DNA of 64,000 bases from Pseudochelatococcus lubricantis. GTDB lineage: Bacteria > Pseudomonadota > Alphaproteobacteria > Rhizobiales > Beijerinckiaceae. The notes below the pieces were generated by a model. That model worked only from the letters and a program-made list of their open reading frames with translations. It was not told the origin of the DNA and made no database searches. Numbering within the stretch: position 1 is the stretch's first letter; the number at the start of each line of letters is the position of its first letter. The stretch covers positions 162,709 through 226,708 of the forward strand of contig NZ_JAASQI010000006.1 in the NCBI RefSeq assembly GCF_011762225.1, read 5' to 3'. This document shows, one piece after another, positions 25,409 through 33,891 of this stretch. Made by a program: the position numbers and the translations under genes.

Positions 25409-27562
25409 ATGGCTGAGCGTTCTTTTGCGCGCGAGGTGGAGGACCTGAAGCTCGGTGCCGGCGAGGTGTTCAGGGGCGAGGGGATCCTCGCCATCACCAA
25501 GGCATTGCTGCAATCCGGGGTCGGTTATGTCGGCGGCTATCAGGGGTCGCCCATCTCGCATCTGATGGATGTGCTGGCGGATGCCAAGGACGTCATGGAG
25601 GAACTCGGCGTCCATTTCGAGACGTCGGCCTCGGAGGCGACCGCCGCCGCCATGCTGGCGGCCTCCGTCATGTATCCCGTGCGCGGGGCGGTGACGTGGA
25701 AATCGACAGCCGGCACCAATGTCGCCTCCGATGCGCTTTCCAACCTCGCCTCGGGCGGGGTCACGGGCGGCGCGCTCGTCATCATCGGCGAGGACTACGG
25801 CGAGGGTTCCTCCATCATGCAGGAGCGCAGTCACGCCTTTGCGATGAAATCGCAGATGTGGCTGCTCAATCCTCGCCCCAACCTGCCATCCATCGTGCAG
25901 GCGGTGGAAGACGGTTTCGAGCTGTCGGAGGTCTCGAACACCCCGGTGATGCTGCAGGTGGGCATCCGCAGCTGCCACATGCATGGCCAGTTCGTCGCCA
26001 AGGACAACAGGCGCCCGCAATACACGCTGCGGCAGGCGCTGGAAAACCCCTCGCGCGATGTCAACCGCATCGTGCTGCCGCCTGCCTCCTTCCTGCACGA
26101 GAAGGAAAAGATCGAGCAGCGCTGGCCGGCAGCCGTCGCGTTCGTCAGAAACCGCAAGCTCAACGAGCATTTCGGCCCGCAGACAGGCGATGTCGGCATC
26201 ATCGTATTGGGCGGCCTGTATAATTCGCTGCTGCGCACATTGCAGCAACTCGGGCTCGCCGACGTCTACGGCAATTCCGCCATCCCGCTCTACGTGCTCA
26301 ACGTCGCCTACCCGCTGGTGGACGACGAGGTGGCGGAATTCTGCGTGGGCAAGAAGGCCGTGCTGATGGTCGAGGAGGGCGCGCCCGAGTATATCGAGCA
26401 GTCGCTGCACACCATCCTGCGCCGGCGGGATATCCGGACGCATCTCTCCGGCAAGGATGTGCTGCCCATCGGTGGCGAGTACACCGCGCCCGTCCTGATG
26501 CAGGGCCTCAGCGCTTTTTTCGAGGCGCAGGCACCGCACCTGCTCGGCAACCGCCCGCCGGTGCCGGACCCATCCCCGGTTCTCGCCGACAAACGCATCA
26601 AGGCCCTTGCGGAAGTGGTGCCGCCGCGCCCGGCCGGATTCTGCACGGGTTGTCCGGAGCGCCCGATCTTCGCCGCGATGAAGCTCGTGGAGAAGGAGCT
26701 CGGGCCGCACCACATCTCGGCCGATATCGGCTGCCACCTGTTCTCGATCCTGCCCCCCTTCAATCTCGGCGCGACGACAATGGGCTATGGCCTCGGGCCG
26801 GCCTCGGCCTCGGCCTTCAACGTCGAGGCCGACAAGCGGTCCATCGCGGTGATGGGCGATGGCGGTTTCTGGCACAACGGCCTGACCAGCGGCGTCAGCA
26901 ATGCCGTGTTCAACAAGCAGGATGGCGTCATCCTCGTCGTGGACAACTACTATTCGGCGGCGACCGGCGGGCAGGACATCATGTCCTCTCGCGCGCGTAA
27001 CCCGCGCCGCAAGACGAACAACTCCATCGTCAATGCGGTGAAGGGCATCGGCGCGACATGGGTGCGCCAGATCGACCGCACCTATGACGTCGCGCGCCTG
27101 CGCGACACCCTGCGCGAGGCGCTGACGACGAAGGAGCCCGGCCCCAAGATCATCGTCGCCTCGTCGGAGTGCATGCTCAACAAGCAGCGGCGCGTCAAGC
27201 CGCAGTTCGCGAAGGCGGTGAAGGACGGCAGGCGCATGGTGCGGGAGCGCTTCGGCGTGGATGAGGATGTCTGCACCGGCGATCACGCCTGCATCCGCCT
27301 CTCCGGCTGTCCCTCGTTGTCCGTGAAGCATACCGACGACCCGCTGAAGGACGATCCGGTCGCGGCCATCGACAACACCTGCGTGGGCTGCGGCAACTGC
27401 GGCGAGGTGTCGGAAGCGGCAGTGCTGTGCCCGTCGTTCTATCGCGCGGACATCATCCACAACCCCACGCGGATCGACCGCTTTCTCGCCGCCGTGCGCG
27501 GCAAGGTGATCGGCTGGCTGCAGGCCCGCCGCGAGGCGCATCGCATCGTCTTCGCCGAATAG
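25409..27562 (+). CDS. Indolepyruvate ferredoxin oxidoreductase alpha-like subunit (TPP, Fe-S)
   Basis: 717 residues in IorA-like order: pyrimidine-binding TPP domain at the N-terminus (GYVGGYQGSPISHLMD), transketolase-C-like middle, TPP-binding domain with MGDGGFWHNGLTSGVSNAVFN and VVDN near residues 490-515, then a ferredoxin-like end with CVGCGNC-x9-C (C658, C661, C664, C674). Enzymes of this family oxidatively decarboxylate aryl 2-oxoacids to aryl-acyl-CoA with ferredoxin as acceptor. With the beta subunit next to it, the pair could act on isatinate (2-aminophenylglyoxylate) and yield 2-aminobenzoyl-CoA, the substrate of the divergent operon (inference). Indolepyruvate is the conventional alternative. 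Confidence 0.88.
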   Translation: MAERSFAREVEDLKLGAGEVFRGEGILAITKALLQSGVGYVGGYQGSPISHLMDVLADAKDVMEELGVHFETSASEATAAAMLAASVMYPVRGAVTWKSTAGTNVASDALSNLASGGVTGGALVIIGEDYGEGSSIMQERSHAFAMKSQMWLLNPRPNLPSIVQAVEDGFELSEVSNTPVMLQVGIRSCHMHGQFVAKDNRRPQYTLRQALENPSRDVNRIVLPPASFLHEKEKIEQRWPAAVAFVRNRKLNEHFGPQTGDVGIIVLGGLYNSLLRTLQQLGLADVYGNSAIPLYVLNVAYPLVDDEVAEFCVGKKAVLMVEEGAPEYIEQSLHTILRRRDIRTHLSGKDVLPIGGEYTAPVLMQGLSAFFEAQAPHLLGNRPPVPDPSPVLADKRIKALAEVVPPRPAGFCTGCPERPIFAAMKLVEKELGPHHISADIGCHLFSILPPFNLGATTMGYGLGPASASAFNVEADKRSIAVMGDGGFWHNGLTSGVSNAVFNKQDGVILVVDNYYSAATGGQDIMSSRARNPRRKTNNSIVNAVKGIGATWVRQIDRTYDVARLRDTLREALTTKEPGPKIIVASSECMLNKQRRVKPQFAKAVKDGRRMVRERFGVDEDVCTGDHACIRLSGCPSLSVKHTDDPLKDDPVAAIDNTCVGCGNCGEVSEAAVLCPSFYRADIIHNPTRIDRFLAAVRGKVIGWLQARREAHRIVFAE

Positions 27563-27633
27563 AACGGTTTGAGTTATTGCTGGATCACGGTCCATCGTGA
27601 GTACAGTTCCAATTTATACAGTTTATCGCCAAC

Positions 27634-27666
27634 TTGCGTTTAATTAGAGATATAGCTTGAACGCAA
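27634..27666. promoter_or_regulatory. Inverted repeat TTGCGTT / AACGCAA between the two oxidoreductase genes
   Basis: Seven-bp perfect arms with a 19-bp AT-rich spacer, in the 123-bp gap between the alpha-like and beta-like subunit genes and ending about 20 bp before the beta-like ATG. Could be a regulator site for an internal promoter or an mRNA stem that sets subunit ratio. Confidence 0.35.
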
Positions 27667-27685
27667 ACTGCTTTGGGAAGCAGCC

Positions 27686-29251
27686 ATGACCGATATCGTG
27701 ACGACGGCGGACCGGCACGCGGCCGCCCCCGCGCTGGCCGCCGACAAGCCGCTCGCCATCGCCGTGCTGGCAATGGGCGGGCAGGGCGGCGGCGTGCTCG
27801 CCGACTGGATCGTGGCGGTTGCCGAGGAAAACGGCTGGGTCGCGCAGTCGACCTCCGTGCCCGGCGTCGCCCAGCGCACCGGCGCAACCATCTATTACAT
27901 CGAGGCCATTCCCGCGCGCGAGGGCCGCGAGCCCGTGCTCTCGCTCATGCCCACGCCCGGGGATGTCGATGTCGTCATCGCGGCCGAGCTGATGGAGGCG
28001 GGGCGTTCCGTGCTGCGCGGGCTGGTGACGCCGGACCGCACCACCCTGATCGCCTCCACCCATCGCTCCTTCGCCGTGATCGAGAAGGAGAAGCCCGGCG
28101 ACGGCATCGGCAATCCGACCGTGGTGACCGACGCGACCGATTTCGCCGCCCGGCGCACGATAGCCTTCGACATGGAGACGCTCGCCGTGAAGAACGGCAG
28201 CGTGGTGTCGGCGGCGCTGTTCGGTGCGGTGGCGGCTGCCGGCGTTCTGCCGTTTTCGAAAGAGGCGTTCGAGGCGACGATCCGCGCCGGCGGCAAGGGG
28301 GTTGAGCCGAGCCTGCGCGCCTTCAACGCTGCCTACGAACGCACGCGGCAAAAGCCCAAGGACACGCTGACGGCCACGCCGCCCAAGCGGCTCGACGCAC
28401 TGCCGGAAACGGCCGGGCACGCGCAACTCGACGCGCTGGTGCAGCGTATCCGGCAGGAGTTCCCGGCCGAGGCGTGGCCGCTGCTCTACGCCGGCGTCCG
28501 CAAGCTGACGGACTTCCAGGACCCTGCCTACGCCGACGAGTATCTCGACCGCGTCGCGACGCTTCATGCGCTGGACAGGGAGCACGACGGCGCGGCGCGC
28601 GGCCATGCCTTCACCGTGCAGGCGGCGAAATATACGGCCGTGGCAATGGCCTACGACGATGTCATCCGCGTGGCGGATCTCAAGGTACGCGCCTCGCGCT
28701 TCGAGCGCGTGCGCCGGGAAGTTGGCGCGAAGGCCGACCAGATCGTCTACACCACCGAATACATGCATCCGCGCATGGAGGAAATCTGCGGCACGCTGCC
28801 GAAGGGGTGGGGGGAGTGGATCGAGAACCGGCCCACGCTCTTCGCCCGTCTCGACCGGCTGGTGAACCGCGGGCGGCGCGTGCGCACGGGCACCCTGTTC
28901 TGGTTTGCGGGGCTTTACGGCGTCTCTGCCCTGCGGCGCATCCGCCGCAAGACGCTGCGCCATGCGCGCGAAGCGGCGCACCGCGAGGCATGGCTCGCCC
29001 TGGCGGCGGACACCATCGCCGCGAACTACGACCTCGCGGTCGAGGTGCTCAACTGCCGTCGGCTGATCAAGGGGTATTCGGATACCCATGCGCGCGGCCA
29101 CTCGAAATTCGACCGGGTGCTGTCGGCGCTGCCCGCCCTGACCGCGCGGGAGGACGGCGCTGCCTGGTTGCGGCGCCTGCGGCAGGCGGCCTTGCTGGAT
29201 GAAGAAGGCGTCGCGCTCGATGGCGCATTGAAGACTGTCGCCACGCTCTGA
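27686..29251 (+). CDS. Indolepyruvate oxidoreductase beta-like subunit with extra C-terminal domain
   Basis: 521 residues. Residues about 10-215 are the gamma/beta catalytic domain of 2-oxoacid oxidoreductases (AIAVLAMGGQGGGVLADWI, SVPGVAQRTGATIYY). The remaining 300 residues are an additional domain (DUF6537-like) with an Arg-rich middle and KGYSDTHARGHSKFDRVL near the end. Aerobic proteobacteria often carry this long form, while anaerobic IorB proteins are about 200 residues. It completes the enzyme with the subunit at 25409. A separate ferredoxin or another acceptor would be needed and is not seen nearby. Confidence 0.85.
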   Translation: MTDIVTTADRHAAAPALAADKPLAIAVLAMGGQGGGVLADWIVAVAEENGWVAQSTSVPGVAQRTGATIYYIEAIPAREGREPVLSLMPTPGDVDVVIAAELMEAGRSVLRGLVTPDRTTLIASTHRSFAVIEKEKPGDGIGNPTVVTDATDFAARRTIAFDMETLAVKNGSVVSAALFGAVAAAGVLPFSKEAFEATIRAGGKGVEPSLRAFNAAYERTRQKPKDTLTATPPKRLDALPETAGHAQLDALVQRIRQEFPAEAWPLLYAGVRKLTDFQDPAYADEYLDRVATLHALDREHDGAARGHAFTVQAAKYTAVAMAYDDVIRVADLKVRASRFERVRREVGAKADQIVYTTEYMHPRMEEICGTLPKGWGEWIENRPTLFARLDRLVNRGRRVRTGTLFWFAGLYGVSALRRIRRKTLRHAREAAHREAWLALAADTIAANYDLAVEVLNCRRLIKGYSDTHARGHSKFDRVLSALPALTAREDGAAWLRRLRQAALLDEEGVALDGALKTVATL

Positions 29252-29301
29252 CGGTGGCCGGCGTCCGTTTCACACAATCAGAACAGGAAGAGGGAATTGC
29301 C

Positions 29302-30381
29302 ATGAAAGTCGTCGTTATCGGCGGGGGCAACGGCTCCTACGCGGCCGTTGCGGATCTGGTGGAGGCGGGGCATGACGTGCGCTGGTGGCGCCGCGACCGG
29401 GCCAGCTTCGAGGATATCCTGAAGGCGGGCGGCATCACCGTCACCGACCATGCCGGCAGCCGCAAGATCGCCATAACGCCCACCGACGACCTCGCCGCCG
29501 CGCTCGACGGCGCCGCGCTCATCCTCGCGCCCACGCCCGCTTTTGCGCAGGAAGACATCGCGGCTGCGCTGGCGCCGCATCTTGTCGACGGACAGGTGAT
29601 CTATCTGCCGCCGGGCACTTTCGGTTCCTACATCATGCTGCGGCGCATCCGCGAGCACGGATCGAAGGCCGATGTCGCCATCGCGGAAACCGGCACGCTG
29701 CCATGGCTGGCGCGCAAGCAGGGGCCGCTCGAAGTGCGCATCACCACCCGCGCCTCGCGCCTGCCCACAGGCGTGCTGCCCGCGCGTCTCACGGACCACG
29801 CGATCGCCGTCATCGGTGAGGCGTTCCCGGGCGCCATCGAGCCTGTGGAGGATGCGCTCTCGGGCGCGCTCATGAACGCCGGGCCGATCATCCATCCGCC
29901 GCTCATCCTCATGAACGCCGGCCCCATCGAGCATTTCGACCGCTGGGACATCCACAACGAAGGCACGCAGCCCGCCATCCGCCGCACCCATACGGCGCTC
30001 GACAACGAACGCATCGCGGTGCGCGAGGCGCTGGGCTACGGCGCGCCGCATTTCCCGCTCGCGGACCACTACGAGACCAGCAACTGGATGTACGGCAACC
30101 TCGCACACGACAAGCTGGTCGATTCCGGCGACTGGCACGAGTCCCTCGATCTGAAGACGCACCGCTACATGCAGGAGGACGTCGGGCTCGGCCTCGCCTT
30201 CCTCGTCTCCGTGGGCGGCTGGGCGGGCGTGCCGACACCGGTCGCCGCCGGCCTGCTGGCGGTTGCCTCCGCCGTGGCGGAAACGGATTTCCGCAACGAG
30301 GGCCGCACGTTCGAGAACCTCGGCCTCGCCGGGCTCGACGGGGTGCAACTGCGGGAAATCCTGCGCGAGGGCCTGTCGTGA
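29302..30381 (+). CDS. NAD(P)-dependent octopine/nopaline dehydrogenase-family protein
   Basis: 359 residues: N-terminal Rossmann motif VVIGGGNGSYAAVADLVEAGH, then the octopine dehydrogenase domain (HPPLILMNAGPIE, YGAPHFPLADHYE) with the histidine used for hydride transfer in that family. Opine dehydrogenases condense an amino acid with a 2-oxoacid or do the reverse. The start at 29302 follows GAAGAGGGA; the in-frame ATG at 29254 has none. It overlaps the next gene by 4 bp. Possible role: oxidative release of an amino-acid or imine conjugate, for example from an auxin-amino-acid or isatinate adduct. This is speculation; substrate unknown. Confidence 0.8.
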   Translation: MKVVVIGGGNGSYAAVADLVEAGHDVRWWRRDRASFEDILKAGGITVTDHAGSRKIAITPTDDLAAALDGAALILAPTPAFAQEDIAAALAPHLVDGQVIYLPPGTFGSYIMLRRIREHGSKADVAIAETGTLPWLARKQGPLEVRITTRASRLPTGVLPARLTDHAIAVIGEAFPGAIEPVEDALSGALMNAGPIIHPPLILMNAGPIEHFDRWDIHNEGTQPAIRRTHTALDNERIAVREALGYGAPHFPLADHYETSNWMYGNLAHDKLVDSGDWHESLDLKTHRYMQEDVGLGLAFLVSVGGWAGVPTPVAAGLLAVASAVAETDFRNEGRTFENLGLAGLDGVQLREILREGLS

Positions 30382-31367
30382 GCAGAGAGATCGTCGCCTG
30401 CATCGGCGCGGGGCGCATGGGGCGCGGCATCGCGCAGAGCGTGGCCTACGGCGGCCATGAAATCCGCCTGCTCGACGCGCGTGCGCGCGACGGGGAGGCC
30501 TTCGGCAAGCTCGCCGGCGAGGTTGAGGCTGAAATCCGGCAAGGGCTTGCTGCACTTGCCGATCTGGGCGCCTTCGACGGCGCGGCCATCCCCGCGATCC
30601 TTGGCCGCGTCACCGTCTGGCCGCTCGACCGTGCGGCCGAGGCGGTCAAGGGGGCCGCGATCGTGTTCGAGGGCGTGCCTGAGGTGCGGGAGGCGAAGGC
30701 CGCGGCCTTCGCCCTGTTCGACGCGCACGCGGATGCGGACGCCATACTGGCTTCCACGACGTCGACCATGCTGTCGACCGATCTGGCGCAGCTGACGCGG
30801 CGGCCTGGCTCATTCCTGAATGCGCACTGGCTGAACCCGGCATTCCTGATGCCGCTCGTCGAACTCAGCCCCTGCGAGGAGACGGACGCGGACGTCCTTT
30901 CGCGCCTGCGCGCGTTTCTGGAACGCCTCGGCAAGGTGCCCGTCGTCTGCAAGGCGTCGCCCGGCTACATCGTGCCGCGCATCCAGGCGCTGGCGATGAA
31001 CGAGGCGGCGCGTCTCGTCGAGGAAGGCGTGGCAAGCGCGGAAGATGTCGACAAGGCTGTGACCTACGGCTTCGGCCTGCGTTTCGCGGTGCTCGGCCTG
31101 CTCGAATTCATCGATTGGGGTGGCGGCGACATCCTCTATTACGCGAGCAATTATCTGGCGCAGGCGTTCGACGACGACAGGTTCGCGCCGCCCGGCATCG
31201 TGCGTGAGAACATGGAGGCGGGCCGGATCGGCCTCAAATCCGGGGCGGGCTTTTTCGACTACGCCGGGGTCGATGTCGATGCGTATCGCCGCCGGCGCAT
31301 GGCGGCGTTCGTCAGCGCGCTCGGCGCGAACGGGCTGCTGCGGCCGCCGGCGGCGAACGAGACCTGA
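30378..31367 (+). CDS. 3-hydroxyacyl-CoA dehydrogenase
   Basis: 329 residues, GTG start overlapping the preceding stop by 4 bp. Rossmann motif CIGAGRMGRGIAQSVAYGGH, then HWLNPAFLMPLVELSP, where the conserved HxxNP stretch holds the catalytic histidine, and the C-terminal dimer domain (YIVPRIQALAMNEAARLVEEG, GLRFAVLGLLEFIDWGG). It oxidises a 3-hydroxyacyl-CoA with NAD. It is the last gene of the oxidoreductase operon and lies directly against the convergent MarR stop. Confidence 0.9.
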   Translation: MSREIVACIGAGRMGRGIAQSVAYGGHEIRLLDARARDGEAFGKLAGEVEAEIRQGLAALADLGAFDGAAIPAILGRVTVWPLDRAAEAVKGAAIVFEGVPEVREAKAAAFALFDAHADADAILASTTSTMLSTDLAQLTRRPGSFLNAHWLNPAFLMPLVELSPCEETDADVLSRLRAFLERLGKVPVVCKASPGYIVPRIQALAMNEAARLVEEGVASAEDVDKAVTYGFGLRFAVLGLLEFIDWGGGDILYYASNYLAQAFDDDRFAPPGIVRENMEAGRIGLKSGAGFFDYAGVDVDAYRRRRMAAFVSALGANGLLRPPAANET

Positions 31368-31871
31368 TCAGCCGCCCAGGTTCCGGGTGTTCTGCAATAT
31401 CCGATGCAGGATGGCGACGAAGTGACGGTATTCGCTTTCGTCGATACCGTCGAACATCTGCCGGAACATCTTGTACATGTTCGGCCACAACTGCTCGAAG
31501 GCGGCGCGTCCCTCGGCCGTGATGGTAATATCACGGATGCGCATGTCCTCCGGGCGCGGGGTGCGGCGGATGTATCCTTGCGCCTCCAGCGAGTCGAGCG
31601 TGCGGCTCATGCTCGACTGTTCGGTGACGGCGAATACCGACAGTTCGTTGATCGTCAGCGACGGTGCGACGGAGAGGATGGCGAGCACCCGCATCTTCAC
31701 CGTCGTGATGCCGAGCGCCTTCAGCTCGTCCGACAGGCTGGCGTTCCAGCGTGCGATGACGCGGTTCATCAGGTAGGGCGCGAACTGGTTCAGGCCGATC
31801 TCGCCGATGGTCGGCAAGACCGTGTCATCCTCCTGCGAACGAAGAACTGTTCCCGCAAACCGATCCTGCAT
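31368..31871 (-). CDS. MarR-family regulator
   Basis: 167 residues; winged helix at about residues 60-135 (LTINELSVFAVTEQSSMSRTLDSLEAQGYI, wing RPEDMRIRDITIT). Its stop is adjacent to the stop of the hydroxyacyl-CoA dehydrogenase gene. The 5' side carries a dispersed repeat and then the convergent-facing ligase gene, so its target is not obvious; it may control the oxidoreductase operon or the ligases. No strong ribosome-binding site is visible before the chosen ATG. Confidence 0.82.
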   Translation of the reverse strand: MQDRFAGTVLRSQEDDTVLPTIGEIGLNQFAPYLMNRVIARWNASLSDELKALGITTVKMRVLAILSVAPSLTINELSVFAVTEQSSMSRTLDSLEAQGYIRRTPRPEDMRIRDITITAEGRAAFEQLWPNMYKMFRQMFDGIDESEYRHFVAILHRILQNTRNLGG

Positions 31872-31894
31872 AGATGCCCGCTTCCACTGACCTT

Positions 31895-32000
31895 AGAGCG
31901 CGTTCCGATCAGATGGAATCATCTGATTGATCAGAATTCGCTCAAAATAAGGAACCTGGTATCTGTCCTGTTTCAACGTAAACAGGACAGATACCAGGTT
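31895..32000 (-). repeat. Dispersed hairpin repeat element, copy 2 (inverted)
   Basis: AGAGCGCGTTCCGATCAGA, then GATCAGAATTCGCTC, then a perfect hairpin with 21-bp arms (31953-31973 and 31980-32000) around CAACGT. It is the reverse orientation of the copies at 12684 and 52492. The outer stem bases differ from those of other copies in a paired way. Confidence 0.88.
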
Positions 32001-32132
32001 GCCTGAGCGCCATCCGGCCCGGGACGGTCGGATGATTCCATCCGATGGACGAGCGCCCTGACGAGACTGATATGGCAGCATTTTCGAGCCTGCACAATCG
32101 TCATCGGCACGGGCGCATTGCGGCGGATGTTC

Positions 32133-33764
32133 TCAGCGGCGCACCTGATAGCCCGCTTCTTCCCTGTCCCAGACGCCGGGCACGCGCCCTTCGTCGCGCA
32201 GGGCGAACTTGCGGATCTTGCCGTTTTCCGTGAGTGGCATCTCCGCCACGACCCGCACGAAGCGCGGCACCGCGAAATAGGGCAGCTTGCCCTCGCAATG
32301 CATGACGATATCGAGCGGCGACAGGGCATTGGCCTGCTTGAGGACCACGGCGACGGCCACCTCGTCCTCGCCGAGTTCCGATGGCAGCGGATAGGCCGCG
32401 CAGGCCTCGATGGCCGGGTGGGCGAGCAGCGTCTGTTCCACCTCCCACGACGAGATGTTCTCGCCCCGCCGCCGGATGGCGTCCTTGGTGCGGTCGATGA
32501 AGCGGTAGTGGCCGTCCTTCTCGCGCACGACCCTGTCGCCGGTGTGGAACCACAGGTTGCGCCACGCTTCCACCGTCTTGTCGGGCATGCCGAAATAGCC
32601 CGTGGCGAAGGCGAAGGGTTCGAGCGCACGCAGGATCAGCTCACCCGCCTCACCGTCCGGCACGGGCGTATCGTCCTCGTCGACGACGCGCGCCTCCATG
32701 CCGTCGATCAGGTAGCCCATGGTGCCGGGATGGTCGGAGGGGATCGGACTGCCGAAGACGAAATTCGTTTCCGTGGAGCCATAGGCGTCGAGCAGCGGCA
32801 CGCCGAAGCGCTCCTGAAACGGACCGTGGAACCGGCCGGGAACGCCGCCGCCAAGCGCCGCGCGGATGGAATGGTCGCGGTCGCCGGGCTCGGGCGGGCG
32901 CGAGAGCAGGATGGCCGCCATCGCCCCGAGCAGATAGGTGACGGTGGCGCGGTGCTCGCGCGCGCTGTTCCAGAAGCCCGACGCCGAAAACTTCGGCAGG
33001 ATGACAAAGCGGCAACCGTGCAGCAGCGCCTGAAAGAAGGTGTTGAGCGCGTTGGTGTGGAACAGCGGCAGGGTGGTGAACAGCACGTCGTCCGCCGTCA
33101 GGCCGAAAGCTCTGCCGGTGTTGACGCCCCACCAGAACATCTGCGCATGCGGGCAGCAGACGCCCTTCGACGGCCCCGTGGTGCCGGAGGTGTAGAGGAT
33201 GGCGATCGTGTCGCCGGGCCGCAGCGCCGCCGCCTCCGCGCGCTCGCCGGGCACGGGCAGCGGCTGCAGCGCCAGCCCCTTGCCGGTGGTGTCCTGCGTG
33301 CCGTCGAGCGTCCAGATGAGGTCCGGCACCGGCCCGCCCGCCTCGATGCCCGACTGCAGGGAGGGCAGCAATGCATGGTCGATGACCAGCAGCTTCGCGC
33401 CGGAATTCGTCAGGATATGCGCAAGCTGCACGCCCTTCGAGGCCGTGTTGATCGGCACGGCGATGGCGCCGAGCCAGGCGCAGCCGAGAAAAACCTGCAG
33501 GAACTCAAGCCGGTTGGCGGCCATGATCGCAACCCGGTCGCCCCTCGCGATGCCGGCGTCGAGCAGTGCGCCCGCGGATGCCGCCGCGAGCTGCTCGACT
33601 TGCGCGAAGCTCAGCGTCGTATCCGCGAAAGTGACGAACGGCCGCTCGCCGAGAGCAGCCGCCCGGCGGGCGAGAAGGATCGGCAGGGTGCGTTCCGCAG
33701 GCAGAAACTCGTCCGCGAGTGCCGCTCCGGCCGGCAGTGCAGGATTGCTGTTCGGATTGCTCAA
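32133..33764 (-). CDS. AMP-forming acyl-CoA ligase, CaiC-like
   Basis: 543 residues, full-length adenylate-forming enzyme: P-loop ILYTSGTTGPSKG, A5 motif YGSTETN, A7/A8 WFHTGDR and RRRGENISSWEVE, and the C-terminal lysine in LTENGKIRKF. It activates a carboxylate with ATP and CoA. The sequence type is near crotonobetaine/carnitine-CoA ligases, a group that also holds many aryl- and arylacetyl-CoA ligases. It is divergent to a second ligase at 33892. Candidate substrates here are anthranilate or a hydroxy-oxindole-acetate. Confidence 0.9.
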   Translation of the reverse strand: MSNPNSNPALPAGAALADEFLPAERTLPILLARRAAALGERPFVTFADTTLSFAQVEQLAAASAGALLDAGIARGDRVAIMAANRLEFLQVFLGCAWLGAIAVPINTASKGVQLAHILTNSGAKLLVIDHALLPSLQSGIEAGGPVPDLIWTLDGTQDTTGKGLALQPLPVPGERAEAAALRPGDTIAILYTSGTTGPSKGVCCPHAQMFWWGVNTGRAFGLTADDVLFTTLPLFHTNALNTFFQALLHGCRFVILPKFSASGFWNSAREHRATVTYLLGAMAAILLSRPPEPGDRDHSIRAALGGGVPGRFHGPFQERFGVPLLDAYGSTETNFVFGSPIPSDHPGTMGYLIDGMEARVVDEDDTPVPDGEAGELILRALEPFAFATGYFGMPDKTVEAWRNLWFHTGDRVVREKDGHYRFIDRTKDAIRRRGENISSWEVEQTLLAHPAIEACAAYPLPSELGEDEVAVAVVLKQANALSPLDIVMHCEGKLPYFAVPRFVRVVAEMPLTENGKIRKFALRDEGRVPGVWDREEAGYQVRR

Positions 33765-33891
33765 TCGTCCCTCCCGGACCTTGCGTCCGCGCTCAATTGT
33801 TGGTGTCCGTGCACGATATTATATATTTAAAATTTTTGAAATACCCTCTATCGTCGCCACAACCAGAGCATCCGACAACCGGAGGGGAACC

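Noticed and set aside
33199-33891. N-terminal extension of the plus-strand CoA ligase to 33199
   Set aside because: Ser/Arg-rich and antisense to the divergent ligase; the ATG at 33892 has a GGAGGGG site and begins the family-like sequence.
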